Source: a virus
Virus record (IMG/VR): IMGVR_UViG_3300030419_000859
Location: 1-22,420 of that record
Length of the DNA stretch: 22,420 nucleotides
Strand: one strand, 5' to 3'
Position numbers and translations under genes: made by a program. Shown here in pieces: positions 6,795 to 13,483 of the stretch (the first letter of the stretch is position 1; the number at the start of each line of letters is the position of its first letter). Below the pieces are notes generated by a model. It saw nothing but the letters and a program-made list of their open reading frames with translations, made no database searches and was not told the DNA's origin.

Positions 6795-6800
6795 AAACAA

Positions 6801-7169
6801 ATGAAATTAGCACTTGCCGCACTGGCTGCAACAGCACTAGCGACACCTGCATCAGCTGGTGTATATGTAAACGTGGAAGCAAATTCCTCGCTAACAGGAT
6901 CGGATTACACCGGCACTACTACCGACGTTCACGTGGGTTATGAAGGTGGAAACGACACAGCATCATTCTATGTACAAGGTGGTCCAGCCATCGTTGCTGT
7001 AGATGGAGCTGATGAAGGAGACACCAGAATCTCTGGTAAATTCGGTGGTTCCATAGCTGCTACCTCTAAGGTAGACGTTTATGGTGAAGTAGCTGTACTA
7101 ACAGCTGACTCAGATACAGATGATGACAACGCTTGGGCTACCAAGGTTGGTCTGAAATATACCTTCTGA
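6801..7169 (+). CDS. Secreted outer-membrane beta-barrel-like protein
   Basis: The 122-aa protein starts with a classic signal peptide (MKLALAALAATALATPASA, predicted cleavage after residue 19 at ASA). The mature part is Gly/Thr/Asp-rich with alternating strand-like segments (VYVNVEAN, DVHVGYEG, ASFYVQGGPAIVAV, VDVYGEVAVLT) and ends VGLKYTF. A terminal aromatic Phe is the recognition signal of the outer-membrane assembly machinery. Small proteins of this sort recur in marine cyanophages, but their role is not established. Remodelling the host outer membrane or excluding superinfecting phage are possibilities. It follows the riboswitch peptide by 6 nt and has no obvious Shine-Dalgarno, so the riboswitch might affect it too. 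Confidence 0.82.
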   Translation: MKLALAALAATALATPASAGVYVNVEANSSLTGSDYTGTTTDVHVGYEGGNDTASFYVQGGPAIVAVDGADEGDTRISGKFGGSIAATSKVDVYGEVAVLTADSDTDDDNAWATKVGLKYTF

Positions 7170-7300
7170 TGAAAAAGGTCAATGAATTATGGTTAGGGGT
7201 CTTTGCACTCCTATCCATTTTCATTTTTATAGAGGGTCTACATATGGTTGAGCATCAACATTGTAGATCCTGTCCATCGTGTGAGATTGATGCTTACTAA
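7169..7300 (+). CDS. 43-aa single-span membrane peptide with His/Cys-rich tail
   Basis: This 43-codon frame starts at ATG 7169, sharing an A with the TGA of the previous gene (TGATG). N-terminal K2 and K3 precede one hydrophobic helix (about residues 7-24, LWLGVFALLSIFIFIEGL). The C-terminal tail contains H25, H29, H31 and a CxxCxxC cluster (C32, C35, C38). The positive-inside rule would put the tail outside the cytoplasm, or in the lumen if in thylakoids. The CxxCxxC with nearby histidines could bind a metal or form disulfides. It is not a recognised holin. The overlap with the upstream gene and the clean membrane-plus-tail design support it being real. Function unknown. Confidence 0.7.
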   Translation: MKKVNELWLGVFALLSIFIFIEGLHMVEHQHCRSCPSCEIDAY

Positions 7301-7304
7301 CCCA

Positions 7305-7321
7305 GTACTGCGGAACAGTAC
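7305..7321 (+). other. RNA hairpin closing the host-manipulation cassette
   Basis: A perfect 6-bp stem, GTACTG (7305-7310) with CAGTAC (7316-7321), has a 5-nt CGGAA loop and lies directly after the 43-aa gene. An A-run, not a T-run, follows, so it is not a standard intrinsic terminator on the + strand. It may be an RNA-processing or stabilising element. The following AT-rich stretch to 7354 leads into the next gene and has TATACTAAT, which could act as a -10-like element but has no clear -35 partner. Confidence 0.5.
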
Positions 7322-7354
7322 ATACGGGTAAAAAACCTATACTAATTTAAACAA

Positions 7355-7849
7355 ATGCCTTTTAACGAAAACACTGCTGCTGGTACAGTTGTATATACAC
7401 CAGGAGCCTTTTGGTCTGGTAACGTACTAGCTAACGATTCAGAATTAGTTAGTTCTACTGACTATGCTTCTATACTATCAGTAACTTTAGGCAAGTATGA
7501 GCGTATCGTATTCAACATGTGGATCGATACAGCGAATGACGCTGATGGAGACCTTAAGTGGAAGCTTCTAACACCTTCTAGTCCTACATCTTTTAGAGCT
7601 AGAATGGTACTACCAGAAGTACCCATCTCAGGAGCTGTTACTGAAGCAGTAACTTCTGAAATTACTGGAACAGGTATTGCCGAACAGACTGCAGTAGGTA
7701 CAGATAGTGCTTACTACATCAAGGTCAACGGTGTACTAATCAATGGAGCTAACACAGGTTCATTGGACTTCCAGGCTGCACAGAACACAAGCTCTGCTAC
7801 AGCTACAACAATCAAAGCTGGCTCATATATCGAATATATGAAGTTCTAA
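7355..7849 (+). CDS. Probable capsid-associated (decoration) protein upstream of major capsid protein
   Basis: The 164-aa protein is beta-rich, with Thr/Ala/Ser-rich strands and the segment YERIVFNMWIDTANDADGDLKWKLLTPSSPTSFR, then a second half of alternating strands ending GSYIEYMKF. There is no signal peptide, membrane helix or cysteine. Codon use is C-ending at many positions, as in the capsid gene, suggesting high expression. It immediately precedes the major capsid gene and is separated from the host-manipulation genes by a hairpin. Proteins with this kind of composition sit beside capsid genes in other marine T7-like phages, and some, such as the Syn5 knob protein, decorate the head. 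I infer decoration or another virion role, but the family is not firmly recognised. Confidence 0.6.
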   Translation: MPFNENTAAGTVVYTPGAFWSGNVLANDSELVSSTDYASILSVTLGKYERIVFNMWIDTANDADGDLKWKLLTPSSPTSFRARMVLPEVPISGAVTEAVTSEITGTGIAEQTAVGTDSAYYIKVNGVLINGANTGSLDFQAAQNTSSATATTIKAGSYIEYMKF

Positions 7850-8007
7850 GCTTAGGGTGGGGAGCACCTCAGAGTCGGACTCCCCTCTCATTGGCATTAA
7901 GCCCGTACGCGGATACCTTTTTGCCGTCTAGACGGTGGGATAGACCACAAATTTTTTTAATTTCAATCGATTGAGAGACTTGTAACATATACACTACTCT
8001 CTAAGTA
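7850..8007 (+). promoter_or_regulatory. Structured 158-nt leader of the major capsid gene, with a possible weak terminator
   Basis: This is the longest gene-free stretch. It contains four elements. GGGGAG (7859-7864) pairs with CTCCCC (7880-7885) around a 15-nt loop. A 12-nt palindrome CCGTCTAGACGG lies at 7924-7935. GTGG (7935-7938) pairs with CCAC (7945-7948) and is followed by seven T (7952-7958), giving a weak intrinsic-terminator shape. GAGAG (7973-7977) pairs with CTCTC (7997-8001) just before the start codon. GTCTA in the palindrome could alternatively pair with TAGAC at 7941-7945. A late promoter is expected here by analogy with T7 phi10, but I cannot identify its sequence. Confidence 0.5.
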
Positions 8008-9021
8008 ATGGCTAATTCAATAGTTTCCAGTATTGGTACCATTAATAATACCAGTCAGACCCCGCTCTCACTAGGTACTGCTTATGATACCAAGTACGCA
8101 ACTTACTTGAAGCTGTTCTCAGGCGAACTTTTCAAAGCCTATGAGTCAGCTACAATTGCAAAAGGAACTGTACAAAACCGTCAACTAAAGAACGGTAAGA
8201 GTCTACAGTTCATCTTCACAGGTCGCATGACCGCCGCTTATCATACTCCAGGTGAACCAATCCTCGGATCTGGTGATCCTCCAGTAGCAGAGAAGACTAT
8301 CGTCTGCGACGACCTTCTCATAAGCTCAGCGTTTGTATACGATCTCGATGAAACACTTGCTCATTATTCCCTTAGATCAGAGATCTCCAAGAAGATTGGA
8401 CACGCTCTAGCTGAGGCATATGACAAGAAGGTATTCCGTACCATCGCACTAGCAGCTCGCGAAGCTCATCCTATCACAGCATCACCAGGTCCAGAGCCAG
8501 GTGGTTCTATCATTAAGATTGGAGCTAACAATGAGTATGATGCTCAGCGTTTGGTCGATGCATTCTTCGAAGCAGCAAGTATCCTAGATGAGAAGAACCT
8601 ACCTAAGACTGGTAGAACTGCAGTACTATCTCCAAGACAGTACTACGCTCTAGTATCTCAGGTTGATTCGAACATCTTAAACCGTGACTACGGTAACACA
8701 CAAGGTAACTTGAACTCAGGTGATGGACTAGTATCTATTGCTGGTATCAACATCCAACGTTCTAACAACCTACCTTTCAAAGCTGGTACAGTTAATGCTC
8801 AGGCTGGTGAGAACAATGCCTACAATGGTGACTTCTCTCAGCACGCTGGTCTTATCTACCAGAAGGACGCAGCTGGCGTTGTTGAAGCAATTGGTCCTCA
8901 GGTTCAAACAACCGGTGCCGATGTTAAGACAATGTATCAGGGTGATCTAATTGTCGGTCGTCTAGCAATGGGCGTCGGTACTCTTAACCCTGCTGCTGCT
9001 ATTGAAATTCAAACTGCTTGA
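8008..9021 (+). CDS. Major capsid protein (T7 gp10-like)
   Basis: The 337-aa protein is close to T7 gp10A (345 aa) and has the HK97-like capsid layout. The N-terminal segment includes YLKLFSGELFKAYESATI, the extended-loop region includes RQLKNGKSLQFIFTGRMTAAYHTPGE, and the spine-helix region includes SEISKKIGHALAEAYDKKVFRTIALAAR. The axial domain has GRTAVLSPRQYYALV and GINIQRSNNLPF. It polymerises into the icosahedral head on the scaffold. Nine of its ten Phe codons are TTC, consistent with translational selection in a very highly expressed gene. There is no Shine-Dalgarno; a small hairpin lies just before the ATG. It is followed by two small genes and a strong terminator, as in T7 after gene 10. 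Confidence 0.96.
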   Translation: MANSIVSSIGTINNTSQTPLSLGTAYDTKYATYLKLFSGELFKAYESATIAKGTVQNRQLKNGKSLQFIFTGRMTAAYHTPGEPILGSGDPPVAEKTIVCDDLLISSAFVYDLDETLAHYSLRSEISKKIGHALAEAYDKKVFRTIALAAREAHPITASPGPEPGGSIIKIGANNEYDAQRLVDAFFEAASILDEKNLPKTGRTAVLSPRQYYALVSQVDSNILNRDYGNTQGNLNSGDGLVSIAGINIQRSNNLPFKAGTVNAQAGENNAYNGDFSQHAGLIYQKDAAGVVEAIGPQVQTTGADVKTMYQGDLIVGRLAMGVGTLNPAAAIEIQTA

Positions 9022-9029
9022 GGTATACT

Positions 9030-9185
9030 ATGTCAGTTACCCCTGGAGTTACTAAGACAAGAACTATATCTGCCGCTAATGGTATTGGTGACAGAGTAGG
9101 TTCTACAACATTAAATGCGCCAACCCCTCTAGAGTACGGCAGACAGGTCCAATCGGACGGTCTATCTGCTAGAGGTGAAGCCTAA
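9030..9185 (+). CDS. 51-aa small protein directly after the capsid gene
   Basis: A 51-codon frame begins at ATG 9030 with GAGG (9020-9023) at ideal spacing, overlapping the capsid stop region. It encodes a soluble Gly/Thr/Ser-rich protein (MSVTPGVTKTRTISAANGIG, then TPLEYGRQVQSDGLSARGEA). There are no cysteines, hydrophobic helices or known motifs. The location between capsid gene and terminator and the strong ribosome site suggest an abundant late product, perhaps a minor head or decoration component. I do not recognise the family. Confidence 0.72.
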   Translation: MSVTPGVTKTRTISAANGIGDRVGSTTLNAPTPLEYGRQVQSDGLSARGEA

Positions 9186-9189
9186 TATC

Positions 9190-9201
9190 TAATATAAATT
9201 A
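9190..9201 (+). repeat. TAATATAAATTA leader repeat, copy 1
   Basis: This 12-nt motif ends at the A of ATG 9201. An identical copy lies at 9440-9451, before the gene at 9455. Both genes lack a Shine-Dalgarno, so the motif may act as an AU-rich translation leader or as part of a promoter. Confidence 0.5.
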
Positions 9202-9407
9202 TGGCAAACCCTGCAACACAAGCTGGGAACAATGGCGTTTCCGGCGCTACCGCTGGTATAAGCGGTGGTAACACAGCAATTCGTAAGTCTGTATCACAAA
9301 CTGAAGGCGGAACTTATTCTGCATCTGATGTTTATTCTGATACCAAGAACCTACGCTTTGCATATACTGGCGTCGAATGCGACGCACCTGCTCAATCAAG
9401 AGCATAA
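9201..9407 (+). CDS. 68-aa small protein before the late terminator
   Basis: The 68-aa protein is soluble and rich in Gly, Ala, Ser and Thr in its first half (NPATQAGNNGVSGATAGISG). Its second half is more ordered (SASDVYSDTKNLRFAYTGVECDAP), with a single cysteine. It has no signal peptide or membrane segment. It lacks a Shine-Dalgarno but is preceded immediately by an AT-rich motif that is repeated before the next gene. It is the last gene before the intrinsic terminator, so it shares the high transcription expected for the capsid gene. No similarity to the neighbouring 51-aa protein is visible by eye. Function is unknown; a minor virion protein is plausible. Confidence 0.72.
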   Translation: MANPATQAGNNGVSGATAGISGGNTAIRKSVSQTEGGTYSASDVYSDTKNLRFAYTGVECDAPAQSRA

Positions 9408-9410
9408 CAT

Positions 9411-9437
9411 AAGGGGGACTTCGGTCCCCTTTTTTTT
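9411..9437 (+). terminator. Intrinsic terminator after the capsid cluster
   Basis: The stem GGGGAC (9414-9419) pairs with GTCCCC (9424-9429) around a stable TTCG tetraloop, followed by eight T (9430-9437). Flanking A and G bases extend the stem into the T-run. It lies 4 nt after the 68-aa gene. It is the counterpart of T7 T-phi, which sits just after gene 10 and limits expression of downstream tail genes relative to capsid. Confidence 0.96.
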
Positions 9438-9439
9438 AT

Positions 9440-9451
9440 TAATATAAATTA
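9440..9451 (+). repeat. TAATATAAATTA leader repeat, copy 2
   Basis: This is identical to 9190-9201. It lies between the terminator T-run and ATG 9455, where transcription might be restarted or where the read-through message needs a leader. Confidence 0.5.
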
Positions 9452-9454
9452 ACT

Positions 9455-10081
9455 ATGGCTTTCCCTACCACAAACGCTGCTCAGGAACTACCAGCAGTAA
9501 ATGAGATACTGGCGTCTGTTGGTCAGGCACCTGTAACAACACTAGATCAAACCAACCCAGACGTTGCGATTGCATATGATACATTACTTAATGTGTCTCG
9601 TGAAGTACAGGCTGAAGGCTGGACGTTTAATACTGAAGAGTATTATCCGATGACCCCAGATACTAACGGTGAAATAATAATAGCAAATAATATACTACAG
9701 ATAGATTTACATGATGAAAAGGATAACCAATATGAAACTGTAAGAAGAAGTGGTAAATTATATGAGAAAATAAATCATACTTATGACTGGACAACCTTAA
9801 CAGGTTGGACTGAAGTACGTTGTAATATAGTATGGTTCTTTGATTGGGTTGATCTACCTAGACCTGTTCAAGATTATATCGTAGCAAGAGCTGCAGCAAT
9901 TGTTTCAAGCCGTATAGTCGGTGATCCAAATCAATTTCAAATATTAACTCAAAAGGAGTTATGGAGTAGAGCACAAGCTATGGAGTATGAATGTAATCAA
10001 GGTGATTATACATTCTTTGGACATAAGCGTGGTGAAAAAGTCTACGATTCTTACAAACCCTATCAAGCACTGTATCGCTAA
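9455..10081 (+). CDS. Tail tube protein A (T7 gp11-like, gatekeeper)
   Basis: The 208-aa protein is close to T7 gp11 (196 aa). Family features include AVNEILASVGQAPVTTLDQTNPDVAIAYDTLLNVSREVQ at the N-terminus, EGWTFNTEEYYPMTPD, a strand-rich centre, and the C-terminal WVDLPRPVQDYIVARAAAIVSSRIVGD. The protein forms the dodecameric ring joining the portal to the tail nozzle, and its ring is the platform for fibre attachment. It starts 17 nt after the terminator T-run with no Shine-Dalgarno. Its stop shares a base with the next start (TAATG at 10079-10083), giving coupled translation with its direct binding partner, tail tube protein B. Confidence 0.94.
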   Translation: MAFPTTNAAQELPAVNEILASVGQAPVTTLDQTNPDVAIAYDTLLNVSREVQAEGWTFNTEEYYPMTPDTNGEIIIANNILQIDLHDEKDNQYETVRRSGKLYEKINHTYDWTTLTGWTEVRCNIVWFFDWVDLPRPVQDYIVARAAAIVSSRIVGDPNQFQILTQKELWSRAQAMEYECNQGDYTFFGHKRGEKVYDSYKPYQALYR

Positions 10082-13065
10082 TGGCAAGTGTAACCCAAAC
10101 AATTAAAAGTTATTTAGGTGGTGTTTCTAACCAACCTGACGATAAAAAATTACCAGGTCAAGTAAAGGAAGCTTTAAATGCTTATCCTGATCCTACATTT
10201 GGGTTGACTAAACGACCTGGTTTTAAATTTATTTCTGAACTCACAGCTAGTTCTACAGCTTTAAGCACAACAGTATTAGATAACGCTAAATGGTTTTATT
10301 ATAATCGTGATGATGACGAGCGTTATATAGGTTGTATAACAGGAGCAAGTGGAAGCCCTTATGGACAGATATATGTATGGAATGCTGTTACTTATGCAGA
10401 ATGTGCTATTACTTATACTGGCTCTGCTAGAGAGTATTTAGGTAAGAAGGAGTCAGATGATGCTGTGGCTTCTACTCTTGCTACAGATTATGATGTATTA
10501 ACTATTCGAGATACTACTATAATTACAAATAAAAATAGAGTAGTAACAACTGTTGCAGGAGCTGCTCATACAGATGGTCAAGTAGGTACTGTTAGAATAC
10601 ACCTTACAGAATACAGTGCTCCATACGCTGTGACTATACACCCTTCAGGTGGCTCAGCAGCTACCTATACAGTTAATACAAGAGCTGGTGATACAGCTTC
10701 TAGTGACGCTGATACTACTAGTTTCTTGAATGCTACCACTATTCTTACTTCTTTAAAAACTTTAATAGATGCTGCTAGTATATCTAACTTAACTGTGACA
10801 GTTATAGGACCGACCTTAGAAATAAAAAGGAGTAGCGGTACATTTACTTTAACAGCATCAGGTGGTAAAGGTGGTAACGCTTTAACATCTTATCAAAATA
10901 CAGTAGAACAGCAGACTGAGTTAGCTGGTGAAACAGAACATGATCGTGTAGTTACTATTCAAAATACAGCATCTCAATTCGATACTTATTATAGTAAATT
11001 CATAGCGAATAATGGTACCTCAGGTGCTGGTTACTGGACTGAAACTTTAAAACCTGGAGAAAGTACAGGTATAACAGCAGCTAACATGCCTCATAAGCTA
11101 TATAATACAGCTAAAAATGCGTTTACATTTGGACCTATTACTTGGGTTCCTAGACAAGTAGGAGACGATAATTCTAATGAAGACCCATCGTTTGTAGGTA
11201 CCACTATACAACAAGCTTTTTTCTATAATAATAGATTAGGTTTCTTAACAGAAGATAATGTATCTATGAGTAAAGCAGCCTCTTTCTATGACTTCTATAT
11301 GACGTCAGCCCAGATATCTTCTGATGCTGACCCAATTGATATCAGTTGTTCTAGTACAAGACCTGCCAACCTACATGCGATCATACCTTCTGCTAGTGGT
11401 CTATTACTATTTAGTCAAGATCAACAGTTTGTTATGTTCTCAGCTGATGGTAACCTTAAACCTAGCACAGCATTGATTAGAACTCTGTCTAACTATAAGA
11501 TGGATAAGGATATAGATCCTGTTGATTTAGGTACTCAAGTTAATTTCCTCAGCAAAACACACAGTACAGCTGGTTTTGTAAGGGTATTCGGTATGGTACC
11601 TAGAGGTAATGATACCCCTATTGTTGTAGATATAGGTAGAATGGTTGCAGAGTATATCCCAGTAGCTGTGGATAGTCTTGTTGCTAGTACACAAAATAGC
11701 TTCATTGCTATGTATGGTAAGACTACAGATAAGGTATATTTCTATCGTACTTACAATGATGGTAAAGAAGACTTAATGCAGACATGGTTTAACTGGCAGT
11801 TACCTGGTAATGCTCATTATGTTGCCACCGACTCGGATACTATGTATTCAGTTATTAAAACTGGTACAGGAGGAACAGCTAGATATAACTTATGTAGTGC
11901 TACTTTAACTCAAACGCCTGAAGAGACTATTATTGTAACAGCTGATGGTCAGCAGGTTAATCCTCATATGGACTTCTATAAAGCTACTACAGCTGTATCT
12001 CAATACCCAGTGGAAAGTGTAGCAGTTACTGCAGGCGGTTCAGGTTATTCAGGAACCCCTACTGTGACAATAGCCGCACCGGCTAGTGGTACACAAGCTA
12101 CAGCTACAGCCACAGTTTCTGGTAATGCTGTTACTGCTATAACTATAACTAATCCTGGTAAAGGGTATGACCCTGCCAACCCTCCTGCTGTTACATTCAG
12201 TGGAGGTGGTGGTTCATCAGCAACTGCTACAGCTACAATATATGATGGATCTTATTGTACACTACCTTTTAGTAATATAACAACCCTTGAACCTGTAATT
12301 GTAATCGCTGGTAATGCAACTTCTAATTTTTCTGGTACTACTGAGTCTGGTTTTACCATCACTCCCGACAAGGTAACTGTAAATAGTGTTAACTACTTCT
12401 CAGTACCAAGGAAAGATTTATCAGCACAGGCAGCTAATGTATTCTTAGGTTATAAATATAATTATGATATAACATTACCTAAAGTATACTATCAAAAACA
12501 ACCAGGAGATTCAGATTTTACAGCGCCTTTAACTATATCTCGTATGAAATTCTCTGTAGGAAAATCTAGCGTAGTAGGATTTAAACTACAAAGAAAAGGT
12601 GTACAAGCTGCTACACAAACCTTTACAGGAGATGGTAGTACAACAGCATTCTCACCTGACTTTACTGTTCAAGATAAAACTGATGTAGTAGTTAAAAAGG
12701 CAGGTGCTAAACAAACTTTAACTACGGATTATACAATAGCATACCATGACACTCTTCCTAATAGAGTTACCGTAACGTTTGGTTCAGCTCCATCAGCAGC
12801 TGTTACTGCAGCTAATGTGACTACACCTGCTGAAGAAGTTGAAATCTATGTAGATAATTGGTACACGTTACAACCTACACAAGAAGCTAACTATTATTTA
12901 GGAGACGATGTACCTATTGATACTCAAAATACTTTTGTTGTCCCTATACATCAAAGAACAGATAACTACACGCTCCGAGTTTTTAGCGACTCCCCGTTCC
13001 CAGTAGCTCTAACAGCTTCTACATGGGAAGGTAATTATTCACCCCGCTTTTACAGAAGAACATGA
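10081..13065 (+). CDS. Tail tube protein B (T7 gp12-like nozzle) with inserted modules
   Basis: The 994-aa protein is about 200 residues longer than T7 gp12 (794 aa). Family hallmarks are SYLGGVSNQPDDKKLPGQVKEALNAYPD and GLTKRPGFKF at the N-terminus, then FFYNNRLGFLTEDNVSMSKAASFYDFY in the middle, and SPRFYRRT at the end. It forms the hexameric nozzle that closes the tail and opens at ejection. Residues 644-720 hold two tandem Gly/Ala/Thr-rich repeats, SGYSGTPTVTI...ATATATV and KGYDPANPPAVTF...ATATATI, common in phage surface proteins. Residues 847-886 align without gaps to the N-terminus of the tail fibre (16 of 40 identical). Both modules probably project from the nozzle. Confidence 0.94.
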   Translation: MASVTQTIKSYLGGVSNQPDDKKLPGQVKEALNAYPDPTFGLTKRPGFKFISELTASSTALSTTVLDNAKWFYYNRDDDERYIGCITGASGSPYGQIYVWNAVTYAECAITYTGSAREYLGKKESDDAVASTLATDYDVLTIRDTTIITNKNRVVTTVAGAAHTDGQVGTVRIHLTEYSAPYAVTIHPSGGSAATYTVNTRAGDTASSDADTTSFLNATTILTSLKTLIDAASISNLTVTVIGPTLEIKRSSGTFTLTASGGKGGNALTSYQNTVEQQTELAGETEHDRVVTIQNTASQFDTYYSKFIANNGTSGAGYWTETLKPGESTGITAANMPHKLYNTAKNAFTFGPITWVPRQVGDDNSNEDPSFVGTTIQQAFFYNNRLGFLTEDNVSMSKAASFYDFYMTSAQISSDADPIDISCSSTRPANLHAIIPSASGLLLFSQDQQFVMFSADGNLKPSTALIRTLSNYKMDKDIDPVDLGTQVNFLSKTHSTAGFVRVFGMVPRGNDTPIVVDIGRMVAEYIPVAVDSLVASTQNSFIAMYGKTTDKVYFYRTYNDGKEDLMQTWFNWQLPGNAHYVATDSDTMYSVIKTGTGGTARYNLCSATLTQTPEETIIVTADGQQVNPHMDFYKATTAVSQYPVESVAVTAGGSGYSGTPTVTIAAPASGTQATATATVSGNAVTAITITNPGKGYDPANPPAVTFSGGGGSSATATATIYDGSYCTLPFSNITTLEPVIVIAGNATSNFSGTTESGFTITPDKVTVNSVNYFSVPRKDLSAQAANVFLGYKYNYDITLPKVYYQKQPGDSDFTAPLTISRMKFSVGKSSVVGFKLQRKGVQAATQTFTGDGSTTAFSPDFTVQDKTDVVVKKAGAKQTLTTDYTIAYHDTLPNRVTVTFGSAPSAAVTAANVTTPAEEVEIYVDNWYTLQPTQEANYYLGDDVPIDTQNTFVVPIHQRTDNYTLRVFSDSPFPVALTASTWEGNYSPRFYRRT

Positions 13066-13475
13066 TCAACCAGGCGCGACTCGTTTACCCTAATGAGATA
13101 CCACAGATGTGGTTTAATATCAAACCTTTAATAGAAAAAGCTTTAGTACATGCTAATGGTGAAATGTTAGCATCAGATATACTAAAGTTGTTACTAGAAA
13201 ATAAGGAACATTTATTCATAGGGTATGACAACGATGAAATCCTAAGCGCCTTAGTAGGTGAGATCATAACTTACCCCCAAAAGAAAACGTTTAGAATCAT
13301 AACTTGGTCAACCAAATCTGGACATGACTATGAAGCATGGATAGGTTTATTTGATACTATAGAATACTTTGCTAAAAGTAAAGGCTGTGATTCTATAGAA
13401 GCTTGGACTAGAAAAGGTCTAGCTAGAAAACTTAAATGGGATAATGAGTATTCCGTAATAACCAAAAACATTTAG
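13062..13475 (+). CDS. gp13-like internal/assembly protein with acetyltransferase-like appearance
   Basis: The 137-aa protein matches T7 gp13 in length (138 aa) and position, between nozzle and gp14-like genes. A central LFIGYDNDEILSALVGEIITYPQ, followed by FRIITWSTKSGHDYEAWIGLFDTIEYFAKSKGCDSIEAWT and a terminal ARKLKWDNEYSVITK, gives the alternating strand-helix pattern of GNAT (acetyltransferase) folds. The usual GNAT acetyl-CoA-binding loop is not recognisable, so enzyme activity is doubtful. T7 gp13 is an assembly factor needed for correct particles. Its start overlaps the nozzle stop (ATGA at 13062-13065), and the next gene's Shine-Dalgarno overlaps its own stop. Confidence 0.7.
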   Translation: MINQARLVYPNEIPQMWFNIKPLIEKALVHANGEMLASDILKLLLENKEHLFIGYDNDEILSALVGEIITYPQKKTFRIITWSTKSGHDYEAWIGLFDTIEYFAKSKGCDSIEAWTRKGLARKLKWDNEYSVITKNI

Positions 13476-13483
13476 GAGGAACT

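Noticed and set aside
7169-7300. Holin assignment for the 43-aa membrane peptide
   Set aside because: It has a single span with a His/Cys-rich tail and lies away from any lysis gene; size alone does not support holin.
7892-7907. Possible Syn5-type RNA polymerase promoter, because of CCCGTA at 7902-7907
   Set aside because: Only the last six bases match the known 15-base Syn5 promoter and the rest does not align. A partial inverse-strand match near 7322 points away from the genes.
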